Positions 47,381 to 58,530 of a DNA stretch of 64,000 nt are shown here, piece after piece; position 1 is the stretch's first letter; every line of letters begins with the position of its first letter. The stretch is from positions 12,430,159 through 12,494,158 of the forward strand of contig OY726576.1 in the NCBI GenBank assembly GCA_963383645.1. Reading direction: 5' to 3'. The notes under the pieces are model-generated. The model was not told the origin of the DNA. It saw only the letters and a list, made by a program, of their open reading frames with translations, and did no database searches. A program made the position numbers and the translations under genes. This stretch comes from Muscardinus avellanarius. Its lineage: Eukaryota > Chordata > Mammalia > Rodentia > Gliridae.

Positions 47381-47690
47381 TGCCGGGCGTGGTGGCTCAC
47401 GCTGTAATCCCAGCGCTTGGGAGACTAGGACGGGAGGATCGCACAGGTTCGAAGCCAGCCTCAGCTACTGAGTGAGGCTCTCAGCAACTTAGTGAGACCC
47501 TGTTTCCAAATAAAATATAAAATAGGTCTGAGAGTATAGCCTGGAGGTAGAAAAGCCCCTGGGTTCCATCTCTAGTACCACAAAAAATAAAAAATAAAGA
47601 AAGACTAAAAAATAGGACTGGAGGTGTAGCTCAGAGGTAGAATGCCTCTGGGTTCCATCCTCAGTACCCCCCCAAAAAAAAGAAAAGAAA
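47381..47690 (+). mobile_element. trimeric SINE B1-dID-dID
   Basis: One B1 arm, then dID modules at about 47523-47582 and 47616-47669, each ending in a cagtacc/tagtacc motif, joined by an A-rich linker. Flanked by aaaatgt (47374-47380 and 47691-47697). Confidence 0.8.
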
Positions 47691-47769
47691 AAAATGTAAA
47701 CTCACCATAATATTAACATGTGCAAAACTGTAAATCCCAATTTTACAACATTTCAAAATGTATTCCTAA

Positions 47770-47952
47770 AGCCAGGCGTGGTGGCACATGCTTGTAATCC
47801 CCACGGTTGGGAGGCAGAGACAGGAGAATCACGCAGGTTCGAAGCCAGCTGCGCGCGCTGGCTTAGGAGACCCTGTTTCCAAATAAAATATATAAAAATA
47901 GGTCTGGGAGTGTAGCCCGGAGGTAGAAGGGTTTCCAGGAACCCCAGTACCA

Positions 47953-48009
<57 letters not shown>

Positions 48010-48079
48010 GGTCTGGGAGTGTATCCCAGAGGTATAAGGGTTTCCAGGAACCCCAATAACACCAAAAAATATATATATA
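47770..48079 (+). mobile_element. trimeric SINE B1-dID-(AT)n-dID
   Basis: B1 plus dID (47770-47956), (AT)n 47957-48006, second dID 48007-48066. A single TSD pair, tattcctaa (47761-47769 and 48080-48088), encloses the whole unit. The two dID modules share the derived ggtttccaggaacccca end. Confidence 0.88.
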
Positions 48080-48147
48080 TATTCCTAACCCAACCTAGAA
48101 AGCATTGTGGGTTATCTGCATTTTTACAAAAATAATCGTGTTTTGCC

Positions 48148-48360
48148 AGGCACCGTGGCTCATGCTTATAACCCTTACTTCTCAGGAGGCTAAAGCGAAA
48201 GGATTGCAGGTTCAAGGCCAGCCTGGGGAACTTAGTAAGACCTTGTCTCAAAATAAAAAAATAAAAAGGGATGGGGATATATTCCATTACTAGAGTTCTT
48301 ACCTAGCATTCACGAGATCCTGGGTTCAATCCATGGTACTGCAAATAAAAGTAAATAACC
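48148..48360 (+). mobile_element. B1 plus full-length ID dimer
   Basis: Right arm gggatggggatatattccat...acctagcattcacgagatcc keeps the tRNA-like middle absent in dID arms. Confidence 0.82.
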
Positions 48361-48448
48361 CCCCAAAAAAAAATTTGCCTTTTTATTTATCATCCTATCC
48401 TGACTCTTCTTCTAATTAGAAGATTCTTAAAGAGTAGATATGTATTTC

Positions 48449-48632
48449 TGGGTGTGGTGGTACTTGCCTGTAATCCCAGTACTTGGGAGGCTGAAAGGAG
48501 TATCACAGGTTCAAGGCCACGGCAACTGAGTGATACCCTGTTTCAAAATTAAAAATAAAATAGGGCTGAGGTATGGCTCGGAGATAGAATGCTCCTGAGT
48601 TGAATCCCTAATAAAAATAAAAATAAAAATAA
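48449..48632 (+). mobile_element. older B1-dID SINE
   Basis: ctgggtgtggtggtacttgc to ttgaatccctaat, with an (AAAAT)n tail. Confidence 0.85.
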
Positions 48633-48633
48633 A

Positions 48634-48834
48634 TGCCGGGCGTGGTGGCGCACGCTTGTAATCCCTATGCTCGGGAGGCAGAGACAGGAGGATCACGCAG
48701 GTTCGAAGCCAGCCTCGCTGGTTTAAGAGACCCTGTTTCCAAATAAAAAAAATATAAAATAGGTCTGGGAGTATAGCCCGGAGGAAGAAGGGTTCCACCC
48801 CTAGTACCACCAAAAAATAAAAATTAAAAAAAAA
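48634..48834 (+). mobile_element. B1-dID SINE, intermediate subfamily
   Basis: Starts gccgggcgtggtggcgcacg in the tail of the previous element. Its dID end reads gaagggttccacccctag, another deletion variant. Confidence 0.92.
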
Positions 48835-48957
48835 GTAGACTATCAACTGAGCCTGTCAACCTAACTCATCTCTTCTTCTTTTTATCCTAAAATGTACCAT
48901 TCTCCTTTCATTTTAAGTTTAATGGGGAAAAAAAAACCTCTTGTAAATATCAATGTG

Positions 48958-49178
48958 AGCCGGGCGTGGTGGCGCACGCCTGTAATCCCAGCATTCGGGA
49001 GGCTGAGACCTGGAGGATGGCGGTTCGCGGACAGCCTCAGCTACTTAGTGAGGCCCTCTGCAACTCAGTGAGACCCGGTTTCAAAATAAAGAATAAAAAA
49101 TAGGGCAGGGGGTGTAGCCCGGAGGTCAAATGCCCCTGGGTTCCACCCCCAGACCCGCAAAAAAAAAAAAAAAAAAAA
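48958..49178 (+). mobile_element. B1-dID SINE, gacccgc-ending subfamily
   Basis: TSD tcaatgtg at 48950-48957 and 49179-49186, long A-tail. Middle cggttcgcggacagcctcag. Confidence 0.94.
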
Positions 49179-49186
49179 TCAATGTG

Positions 49187-49701
49187 CATTTGTGACTTTT
49201 CAGTGATTAAAAGGGTAGCATTGTTATCAAATGAAATAATTACCATATGGAATTTTCCTCGAAGTGTCCAAGTGTTTCCCTGCTAATCTTTCCTGCCATG
49301 CTAGTAGTATATTTAGACAAAAATGAAGCAAGAGACATCGAGACAGCTCAGCCCTGAAATAGAAGCGGAGGCTATTGAGAACGGTGGCCGCTCACGCCAG
49401 CAGCCAGCCTCACGTCTGCTGTCTCCCTCGAGCTCACCACCCGGGAGTGTGGTCCTGTGTGCAGATCAGCGGAGCCACGAGACGGTGTCAGTGTTATCTC
49501 CTCCTGGTGAAAGGATCTCGTTTGTTTAAGTGTAAATTGCCATTTGTAATGCGACCATCTGAAATTAAGGTAATAAATGAATTACATTTGTGTTTACTCT
49601 TTTCTTCTCCGGATGAATTTTAATGGTAAGCATAAGATATTTTCAGTGCGTTAAGACAGAGGTTGCCAAACTTATTTGGCTTGCCACCCCCTTTTCAGAA
49701 A
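49187..49701. other. unique intergenic DNA
   Basis: No feature recognised. Confidence 0.5.
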
Positions 49702-49711
49702 AAGAAAATTA

Positions 49712-49923
49712 TAGCCGGGCATGGTGGCGCACGCTTGTAATCTCAGTACTTGGGAGGCTGAGACAGGAGGATCGCACAGGTTCAAAGCCAGGCTCAGCAA
49801 CTTAGTGAGACCCTGTTTCCAAATAAAATATTAAGTATGTCTGAGAGTGTGGCCCAGAGGTAGAAAGCTCCTGGGTTTCACCCCCAGTACCACAAAAAAA
49901 GAAAGAAAGAGAGAAAGAGGGAG

Positions 49924-49974
<51 letters not shown>
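49712..49974 (+). mobile_element. B1-dID SINE with (GAAA)n tail
   Basis: TSD aagaaaatta at 49702-49711 and 49975-49984. The tail has become (GAAA)n over about 75 bp. Confidence 0.93.
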
Positions 49975-49978
<4 letters not shown>

Positions 49979-49992
49979 AAATTACTGAGCCT

Positions 49993-50208
49993 CCCCATTT
50001 GGGAGGCGGAGACAGGAGGATCATGGTTCGAGGCCAGCCTCAGCTACTTAGGCCCTTTGCAACTCAGTGAGACCCTGTTTCAAAATAAAGAATAAAAAAT
50101 GGCAGGGGGTGTAGCTTGGAGGTAGAGTGCCCCTGGGTTCCATCCCCAGCATTGCAAAAAAAAAAAAAAAAAGAAGAAGAAAAAGAAAAAGAAAAGAAAA
50201 GAAATGCA
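49993..50208 (+). mobile_element. 5'-truncated B1-dID SINE
   Basis: Starts inside B1 (catttgggaggcggagacag) and runs to an A-rich tail. Confidence 0.85.
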
Positions 50209-50755
50209 CACATAAACGAGGTTATATACTGACCAGTTGACAAAAGGCTGCGGCCAGTGGCTGCAGGAGCCCAGCCCTGAGCTCCCTTAGGAGCAGCTGG
50301 CCCGTGTTCGCTAACCCCGTGTCCAAGCTCATCTTACAGGAATGACGGTGAAGAATGAGACCGACGGCCCTCTCGAGTTCAGACCTCGTTTGTCCGAAGA
50401 CGTAACCGTGGATGCTGGCTGAGCAAAACCATGTGGTTGACGGTTTTACCTGGCCAAACCGTCGCTTCTCACAGCATTCCCCGCCGCCCCTCTTTCCTCC
50501 CCAAGCCGGCCGCTTTGATGCAAATCGAAACCCCTTGGAAAGAAAGGTCTGCAGAGGAAACGCACGCAAGCCGCCAAACCACAGCCCACACTTTCTGGGG
50601 ACCACGTGTGTTAGGGGAACGGCTCCCCTCCTCCGCTGTCCCGTTCTCTAGCACTGCTAGGAAATCCGAATAGAAAAACCACACACCCCCATCCCAGCCT
50701 GGAAAGGAGGCTAACCTCGGGCTCAGATTTAATTGATATTTTATTTTATTTTATT
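50209..50755. other. unique intergenic DNA
   Basis: A 127-codon minus ORF at 50222-50605 overlaps two plus ORFs; no domain recognised. Confidence 0.5.
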
Positions 50756-50756
50756 T

Positions 50757-50944
50757 TAGGTACCAGAGATTGCACCTAGGGGTGTTCTACCTCCAAGCTA
50801 CATCTCCAACCCTATTTTTAATTTTTTTTTTTTAATTTTGAAACAGTGTCTCACCGAGTTGCTGGGGCTAGCCTCAAACTTGTGAGCCTCCTGTCTCAGC
50901 CTCCCAAATATTGGAATTACAGGTGTGCACCACTATACCCAGCT
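50757..50944 (-). mobile_element. older B1-dID SINE
   Basis: ttaggtaccagagattgcacc to ccactatacccagct. Confidence 0.85.
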
Positions 50945-51033
50945 AATTGAGCTTTTGAGTGAGGGGTAATGGAGATTGAACCCAGGGGTATTCTACCACC
51001 GAGTTACACCCCCACGCTCTATTTTTTATTCTG

Positions 51034-51263
51034 CGTTGTTGTTGTTGTTGTTGTTGTTGTTTGTTTGTTTGTTTTGCTTTTTGGTGGTACTGGGGATGGA
51101 ACACAGGGGCCTTCTACCTCCGGGCTACACTCCCAGACCTATTTTATATTTTATCTGGAAATAGGGTCTCTTAAACCAGCTGAGGCTGGCTTCAAACCTG
51201 CACAATCCTCCTGTCTCAGCCTCCCAAGTGTGAGGATTACAAGCGTGCGCCACCACGCCCGGC
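51034..51263 (-). mobile_element. B1-dID SINE, intermediate subfamily, nested
   Basis: Perfect 10-bp TSD ttttattctg at 51024-51033 and 51264-51273. (TTG)n-(TTTG)n tail. Confidence 0.96.
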
Positions 51264-51280
51264 TTTTATTCTGTATTTTG

Positions 51281-51504
51281 TTTGTTTGTTTGTTTTTGGT
51301 TTTTTTTGTTTTTTGTTTTTTGGTGGTACTGGGGTTCCTGGAAGCCCTTCTACCTCCGGGCTACACTCCCAGACCTATTTTTACATTTTTATTTGGAAAC
51401 AGGGTCTCCTAAGCCAGCGCACGCGGCTGGCTTTGAACCTGCGCGATCCTCCTGTCTCCGCCTCCCAAACGTGAGGATTACAAACATGCACCACCACGCC
51501 CGGC
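51281..51504 (-). mobile_element. B1-dID SINE, derived short subfamily, nested at the same site
   Basis: Perfect 17-bp TSD ttttattctgtattttg at 51264-51280 and 51505-51521. The left copy is also the right TSD of the neighbouring SINE. Confidence 0.96.
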
Positions 51505-51694
51505 TTTTATTCTGTATTTTGAAACAGGATTTCATTAAATTGCAGAGGCCTCGCTAAGTAGCTGAGTGAGACTGGCCGCAAACCTCGGATCCTCCTGTCT
51601 CAGCCTCCCAAGTGCTGGGATTTCAGGTGTGCGCCACCATACCCAGCTAATTGAGCTTTTATGAGACAATTTCAGAGCTTTTCAGTCAGTCCTT

Positions 51695-51896
51695 GTAGAG
51701 CCCACTTGTAATCCCAGCATTCGGGAGGCCGACACCAGAGGATCGAGGTTCACAGACAGTCTCAGCTACTTAGCAAGGCCCTTTGCAACTCGGTGAGATT
51801 CTGTTTAAAAAAAAAAAAAAAAAAAAAGACTAAAAAAAGTCTGGGGGTGGAGCTCGGAGGTAGAATGCCCCTGGATTCCCAGTGCCACAAAAAAAG
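51695..51896 (+). mobile_element. B1-dID SINE
   Basis: agcccacttgtaatcccagc to tcccagtgccac. Confidence 0.85.
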
Positions 51897-51997
51897 TAAT
51901 ACTATTTCTTACTCCCAACAGATCTAGATGTACAAGAAAAAGAAAACTGAGTCAAAAATAGAGAGCCAGTAATCTTTCAGATAAAAGTGTAAAGTTC

Positions 51998-52222
51998 AGC
52001 TGGGCGTGGTGGCACACATTGTAATCTCAGCGCTTGGGAGGCTGAGACAGGAGGATCGCATAGGTTCGAGGCCAGCCTCAGCTAGTGAGTGAGGTTCTCA
52101 GCAACTTAGTGAGACCCTGTTTCTAAATAAAGTATAAAATAGGTCTGGGAATATAGCCCGGAGGTAGAAAAGCCCCTGAGTTCCACCCCCAGGACCACAA
52201 AAAAAAAAAAAAAAAAAAAAAA
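51998..52222 (+). mobile_element. B1-dID SINE
   Basis: Perfect 15-bp TSD aaaagtgtaaagttc at 51983-51997 and 52223-52237, 28-nt A-tail. Confidence 0.96.
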
Positions 52223-52238
52223 AAAAGTGTAAAGTTCT

Positions 52239-52452
52239 AGCCAGGGGCAGCGGCACTTACATGTAATCCCAATACTTAGGAAACTGAGACAAAAGGATCA
52301 CAGGATTGCAGCCAGCCTCAGCAATTCAGCTTCAGCAATTTAGCGAGACCGTCAGCAACTTAGTGAGACTCTGTATAAAATAGGGCTGGGGGGGTAGTGC
52401 GGAGGTAGATGCCCTGGGATCAATCCCCAGTACCAGAAAAAATATATATATC
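52239..52452 (+). mobile_element. older B1-dID SINE
   Basis: agccaggggcagcggcactt to ccccagtacc, right next to the previous copy. Confidence 0.85.
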
Positions 52453-53004
52453 AAGTTTAGCTTCATTGGGGAGGTGGTCTTGAAAATCATGGAGCATGAA
52501 GGAAAATGTTATTCTGCCTCCTGTGTGCCTTTCGATGGGCTCTGACAATTAACCATTTGCCCTTGGAGAAAGAAAGTGGGAAGGGGGGGAGGGCAATCAC
52601 AGGGCTTTCACCTGATTCAGCATCACTCCCTGGAAACTGAAGGACGCAGAGGCTTGCCTGCAACTATGCTGAAATGGGGGAGACCTGCAGCAAGGAGCCA
52701 AGCCCGGCTACTCATGGAGCCTAGAATGTCCAAAGCCACCTTCCACGGTCCCACCAGACCTTGAAGGAAGTCTCAGAGTCGGAGCTTCTCAGCACCGAGG
52801 AAAGCGGGGCAGGCGTGAGGTCACACATCCTTTGGCAAAGGGATGGAGTTTCTAAAAGGCAGCTGAGGAATTCTTGATGAAAATTCGAGGTAAGTCAGGG
52901 CTCCCTTTAAGGCAAACACAAGACACAAATGTTGGCACTCATCCTTTCCTTTCAACCTATAAGAGACGTCAGCACAGCAAGACAAGGGGGGAAATGTTAC
53001 CAGA
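52453..53004. other. unique intergenic DNA
   Basis: No feature recognised. Confidence 0.5.
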
Positions 53005-53117
53005 AGCCAGGCACGGTGGCGCACACCTGTAATCCCAGCGCTTGAGAGGCTGAGACAGATGGATAGCAGGTTCGATCGAAGCTGTCAGCAAGTTATCGAG
53101 ACCCTGTTTCAAAAGAG

Positions 53118-53167
<50 letters not shown>

Positions 53168-53182
53168 GGAGGGAGGGAGGGA

Positions 53183-53236
<54 letters not shown>

Positions 53237-53240
53237 GAAA
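53005..53240 (+). mobile_element. B1 arm with (GAAA)n(GGGA)n tail
   Basis: The B1 arm (53005-53114) leads straight into the purine repeat 53115-53240; no dID arm follows. Confidence 0.85.
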
Positions 53241-53920
53241 CGGGTGTTTCTTGAGAGAAAACCCTGCAAGTTCTTGTCTACCTTGAGTCCAGTAGCTGCC
53301 TTCAGGGTCACTACCCGAGTGTCGCCCGAGCCAAGTGCCCATCAGTTGCAAACTACTTTCTCCCAGAGTCCATGCGATCTGTCAGAAAAGAGGTACAGGT
53401 CACCCCTAGGGGCCTGGCCAGCCATGATGTCCAGCAGAGGCCTTCAGGTCACTACTCGAGAGTCACCGGAGACACGTGGCCCTCAGATGCACTCTGTCTT
53501 CTCTCAGGGCCAACACGACCTGCGAGAGAGAGAACAGCTCCCCAAAAGGGGAGGGGGTCCTGAGAGGGAAAGCCCCCTTTGCCATCCAACTGGCCAAGGC
53601 CTGACCGCTTGCAAGTCCATTTTGGTTAGGGTGACTTTTGGGATTCCAAGGAGAATTTGCATAGGGCATTTGCAAGTCCTTTGAAGGGTCTCCTTTCATT
53701 CAGTAGGAGTGTCCGACTTGCTCTGTGCTGGCTCCTGGGTTTGTTGATTAGTAAACAGATGGCTTTGTGAAGCTCTGGCCTTCTTATCTCTGAGCCTTTG
53801 GAGTTTCAGGCATTTGTCGCCCCTCAGGAAACTCAGGAAATTAACTTTTTTCTACCAAGGCCTTTTCCCTATCTGCCTATTTCCTTTCTATCTCCTCAGA
53901 AGGAAGGAAGGAAGAAAGAA
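53241..53920. other. unassigned DNA with a diverged internal duplication
   Basis: ttcagggtcactacccgag (53301) and ttcaggtcactactcgag (53443) start two similar segments of about 100 bp. A 146-codon ORF crosses it without a known domain. Confidence 0.5.
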
Positions 53921-53923
53921 AAA

Positions 53924-54224
53924 GCCTGGCATGGTGGCACACGCTTGTAATCCCAGCATTTGGGAGGCTGAGACTGAAGGATTGTGGTTCACAGACAGCC
54001 TCAGCTACTTAGTGAAGCCCTCCGTAACTTAGTGAGACCCTGTTTCAAAAAATAAAGAATAAAAATAAGGCAGGGGCTATAGCTTGGAGGTCAAATACCC
54101 CTGGGTTCCATTCCCAGACCTGCAGGAAAAAATAAAAAAAAGAAGAAAGAAAGAGAAAGAGAGAGAGAGGAAGGAAGGAAGGAAGGAAGGGAGGGAGGGA
54201 GAGAAAGAAAGAAAGAAGGAAGGA

Positions 54225-54256
<32 letters not shown>

Positions 54257-54335
54257 AAAGAAAAGAAAAAGTGCTGGGGGTTGGGAGCATAGAGTAGAAT
54301 GCTTCTGGGTTCCAGCTTTAGTACCCAAAAAAAGC
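53924..54335 (+). mobile_element. B1-dID SINE, purine tract, extra dID
   Basis: B1-dID to 54123, (GAAA)/(GGAA)n 54135-54270, then tgctgggggttgggagcata to tttagtaccc (54272-54328), a second dID. Confidence 0.75.
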
Positions 54336-55320
54336 TATAGAATTAGAATTCATTGCCTCTACTTGTAGAAAATATGATTGTCTATACAGAAAAAAAAAAT
54401 CTAGTAAAATCAAATAGAGCTAGTAAGAGATCGCAGCAAAGTGGCTGATTGGCTAGAAGATCCAGAAGCAAAACTCAGTAGCGCACTTGACAAGCGTGAG
54501 ACAGCCAGGGACCGCCACGGTGGACAGAGGCTCTGACGATGAGTAAAGCCCTGGGGGCAACAAGCCGTCCCCCTTCGGAGCATGACACACTGCTTCTCTA
54601 CCCATGCGCTCTTTTCCACAAAACCCGCCACGAGAACCTGATAAAACCAAAGAAGCAGAATGTGTGCGCAGGACGAAATTGTCAGCAGGGAGAAACCTAC
54701 ACAGGCCTCCCGCTGCACTTTGGAAACTCGAACCATCACTCGTTTTGGAGGTCACACAGCTGGGCGGCACAGTACTAGTCTCCCATGTGAGGGTTAACAC
54801 AATAATCATTGCCTACGTGATTTTTCAGGGACTCAAAGGCCACTTCTGCTGAAAACCCCGGCTCTTGGCCTGTGGATGTCCCGCAGGTAACCGGAACGGG
54901 AGCTTGGTCTTCATAGTGGGTCTGTCTCCTCTGCCACTTGCCTTTCAGAGCTGGTGTGTGTTTTCTTCTGCGCACTCTGTGCTCTTTCAGCAGCTAGAGC
55001 AGCCCAACCACCGAAATCCCTTGACCCCCGTCATAGGGTCCAGATCCAGCCTTGGCGCCAGCTACATGAACAACTCAGCAGTTCCCAGGACGAGCTGGCC
55101 AGGACTGCCCAGGATTCCGAGTCTCACACAAGACGAAACATCTTTGGGAACCTTGCCTCTGGCCAGTGGAAAATTACCAGACCCTAGCCCTCCCCAGCAA
55201 GTCCATAAAAACGTCACCCTTCAGAAAACACCCTGGTCCTCACATCAGGGCTGTTGCCCCTCAGCCGAAACCCCAGCAAACGCTTTGAATATTCACACTG
55301 ACTTAACTGTACGTGGTTAC
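54336..55320. other. unique intergenic DNA
   Basis: ORFs up to 162 codons (54865-55353) lack a domain; no repeat recognised. Confidence 0.5.
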
Positions 55321-55539
55321 TTTTGTTTGTTTGTTTTTGCGGGTCTGGGATGAAATCCAGGGGCATTTAACCTCCAAGATACACTCCCAGCCCTATTTTT
55401 TATTTTTATTTTGAAACAGGGTCTCACTAAGTTGCGGAGGGCCTCACTAAGTAGTAGCTGAGGCTGGCCGCGAACCGCGATCCTCTGGACTCAGCCTCCA
55501 GAATGCTGGGATTACAAGCGTGCACCACCACAACTGGCA
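55321..55539 (-). mobile_element. B1-dID SINE, gcgggtctggg subfamily
   Basis: (TTTG)n tail, gcgggtctgggatgaaatcc to caccacaactggc. Confidence 0.9.
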
Positions 55540-55808
55540 TGAAAATAAATATTTAACAAGAACAACTTAGAGGAGAAGTTTATTTTGCCTTATGGTTTCA
55601 GAAGTCCCCTGCTTATTCCCACAGGTCCAAGGCAGAAACATCATGGTGGCGGGCACACTGGGAGGACGGCTGCGCAGAGCAGAGAGAGAGGGAGGGATCA
55701 GGAGCATATACACTCCCCAACGCCACGCCTGAGACCTAGCTTCCCCAGCCACACTCCACCTTCCTAGAGTTGCCACCCAGAAAATCCATTCAAACCATTA
55801 GCCTAAAT

Positions 55809-55918
55809 TGGGCAGAGAGGTGCATGCCTGTAATCCCAGTACTTTGGAGACCGACACAGGAGGATGACAGGTTTAAGACCAGTCTCAGCAACTTAGCAAG
55901 ACCCTCTTTCAAACAACA
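55809..55918 (+). mobile_element. B1 arm monomer
   Basis: tgggcagagaggtgcatgcc to gaccctctttcaaaca; no dID follows. Confidence 0.78.
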
Positions 55919-56013
55919 TCTTCAGTGGGTCTTTGTTCCTCGTGACAGCTTTGGCCCCATCAAGACACACTTGGCCCCTCCTGATGGGTGTGTGTGCATC
56001 CGCGTGCGTGTGT

Positions 56014-56436
56014 GTGTTACTGGGGATGGAACCCAGAAGCCTTCTACCTGCAGGCTATGCCCTCAGCCCTATTTTATTTTATTGTAATATTTTTGTGGTA
56101 CCAGGGGTGGAACCCAGGGACATTCTACCTCCAAGCTACACCCCAATCCTATTTTTCATTCTTTATTTAGAAACAGGGTCTCACTAAGTTGCTGAGAGCC
56201 TCGCTAAGTAGCTGAGGCTGGCCACAAACCTGCGATCCTCCTATCAGCCTCCCAAGACCGGGATTACAAGGGTGTGCCACCACACCCGGCCTTGTTTTAT
56301 TTTTTATTTAGAAACAGGGTCTCACTAAGTTGCTGAGAACCTCACTAAGAAGCTGAGGCTGGCCACGAACCTGTGATCCTCCTGTCTCAGCCCCCCAAGT
56401 CCTGGGACTAAAAGTATACGCCAGCACGCCCAGCTT
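56014..56436 (-). mobile_element. B1-dID SINE split by a second one
   Basis: Right arm 56014-56084, left arm about 56293-56436 (ttatttagaaacagggtctc to cagcacgcccagct). Confidence 0.85.
56085..56292 (-). mobile_element. B1-dID SINE, nested
   Basis: ggtaccaggggtggaaccc to caccacacccggcc. ttttatttt occurs at both borders. Confidence 0.85.
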
Positions 56437-57109
56437 AGGTTTCTCTTGAGTCCCTCCCGAAGCGTCCACCTGGCCCATGACCCCCACAATGCGAACTGCT
56501 CTTCCAACTACTCAGGCCTGAGTGAGCCGGCTCTGACTTCCTCCTGGTCCCAGGAGTGGGGGCAGAGTGTGAAGGGGGACCCCAGGAGTTCCTGGAACTC
56601 GTTAAAAGAGGACAGGGAGGGCGCATCTCCCCCAGGGAGTGCCCAGGACGTGCGGGACCCCTGAGATCGCACAGAATGGTGAACGGTTCCTCCTCTCCTT
56701 CGGGGGTGCCCAATGGGGAGCAGAAGCGCTCAGGCAGCCCCCAAAGGGAGGGGCCCAGCCAGGCCCATGGAGCTCAGCCGCTCATTCTGGCTCCACCAGG
56801 ACACCAGCCCTTCATAGGTGCTTCTCCACTCGTTGCTCGAGTTCTCGGCTCCTTCCTCTTCTTTTTCCAAGTTTATTTATGTCATCCTTGTCACTTCTTG
56901 TTGTCACCTCGTCCCAATTTAATGTTCGTTGCCAACTTGGTGACTTTTAAAAATATGGTTGCCATGACTACTCTCGCAAAACTCCCGAGCTGGCTGTATT
57001 ATTTGGCAGCGGGCACGTCCTCCCTTGGGAAGACACCCTGATCAAGGGGATGGGTTTCTATTTTATGTTAACATCGAGTCTCTGAATCAACACACCAGAC
57101 CCAACACGG
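56437..57109. other. unique intergenic DNA
   Basis: A 161-codon ORF at 56556-57041 has no recognised domain. Confidence 0.5.
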
Positions 57110-57260
57110 TCCCCACGCCAGGTGCAGACATTAGCTCCGACAACTCTCTTGCCACCCCGTCCAGGTAGGAGCCCCCGCTGGTCCCGCTTTATAGACGAGG
57201 AAGCTAAGGCTGAGACGGGGAGTCACTTGCCCAGGTCATACTGCCAGCCAGGGTCAGAGT
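57110..57260 (-). mobile_element. MIR fossil
   Basis: tagacgaggaagctaaggct, cacttgcccaggtcatactg and ccagccagggtcagagtg are the reversed MIR core. Confidence 0.75.
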
Positions 57261-58458
57261 GCGGCGGGTGAATTCACAGAAGTAGGGAGCGGACAGTGGT
57301 CACCAGGGTAGGGAAAGGCAGGAATTGAGGTGCTGAAGGTTAAAAGGCGCAGGTTGGAGCTTTATAAATGAGTAAGTTCTGGAGTCTGACATACAGCAAG
57401 ATGGCTGTACTTAATAACGTGTGTGAGTCAGCGTGGTGGCTTCTCCCCCATAGATTGAGAATTTCTCACGTACATCACTTCAAAGATCCCCGCGGGAAGC
57501 AGCAACCTTAGAGATGATGAGCTAGCATCCAGGAGACTCTACTCTTAGCGCCCACCCTCCTCTCACCGCGGGGGACCTGGGGTCTTTTCCAAAACCTAAT
57601 CCTGCTCTGGGTCACAGCTGGTTGGAGCTGATGCCCCTCTGACTCTCAGGCCATTCAGACCTGAATGTCCTCCTGGGGTTCAAACACAGGGCTACCCCAC
57701 TGATGTAATCAAGCTGAAGTCTGAACCTGAGACAGGGAGTCAGGTGTCAGTGGTCAGTTATGAAATAATAAAGTCCTTAGCAAAGCACATAATTAATTAA
57801 TTCAGGAAAAATTAGTATGAATTGGAGGAAGCAGGATCCAGAAGGAGAAGCCTGGTAAGGGAGCCTGGGCCCGCCTGCTCTTACAGGAGGTCTGGAGTGC
57901 CTGCCAGGCACCAAGCCTCGTTGCCCCGCGGGCAGCTGAGCTTCTGTGTTCTGTTCTGGCTGGGGAGGGAGGGGTTTGGCAGGAATGGCTTGAAACCCTA
58001 AGGCTTTTCTGGCTTCTGTCAGACAGAGTGGCTCAGCCACCCCAAAACAACCTTGCAGAAGGCACGGATGCCAGTGTTAGCGGCACGTGCACATTTCTGT
58101 TAGTGTACACAGAACTGGAGCATCAATAGAGCTAATGTTAGAAATGAATTTCCATGCCATCGTAAGAAAAGACACATACCTGAAAGTGGCTCAGCAAGGC
58201 GAGTTTTACTTTTTACAAAAAGGGATCCTGCCACCAGTCAAGTTCAACATGGCAGAAAACTGCTGGGTGTTTTATTTTCAGCGTGACGCTCTTGTGCTGG
58301 GCTCCTATTGGTGGGAGCGTAGCTGCACAATCTTTATGCCAATTGGCTGAAGGGGATGCCACGGGAGGGATTGGTGCTCACAATATCAAGGAAATGCTAT
58401 CTTTACAAAAATACAAACACACAAGGCTACACAATGATGGTTCTACAAAGTGGAACCT
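57261..58458. other. unique intergenic DNA
   Basis: No gene or repeat recognised. Confidence 0.5.
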
Positions 58459-58477
58459 AAGTCAAGCTGTTTCTTTT

Positions 58478-58484
58478 ATTTATT

Positions 58485-58530
<46 letters not shown>

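Larger units (their letters stand above)
50962..51649 (-). mobile_element. B1-dID SINE holding two younger SINEs
   Basis: Right arm 50962-51033, left arm from 51505 (ttttattctgtattttg) to 51649. Two elements sit between. Confidence 0.93.
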
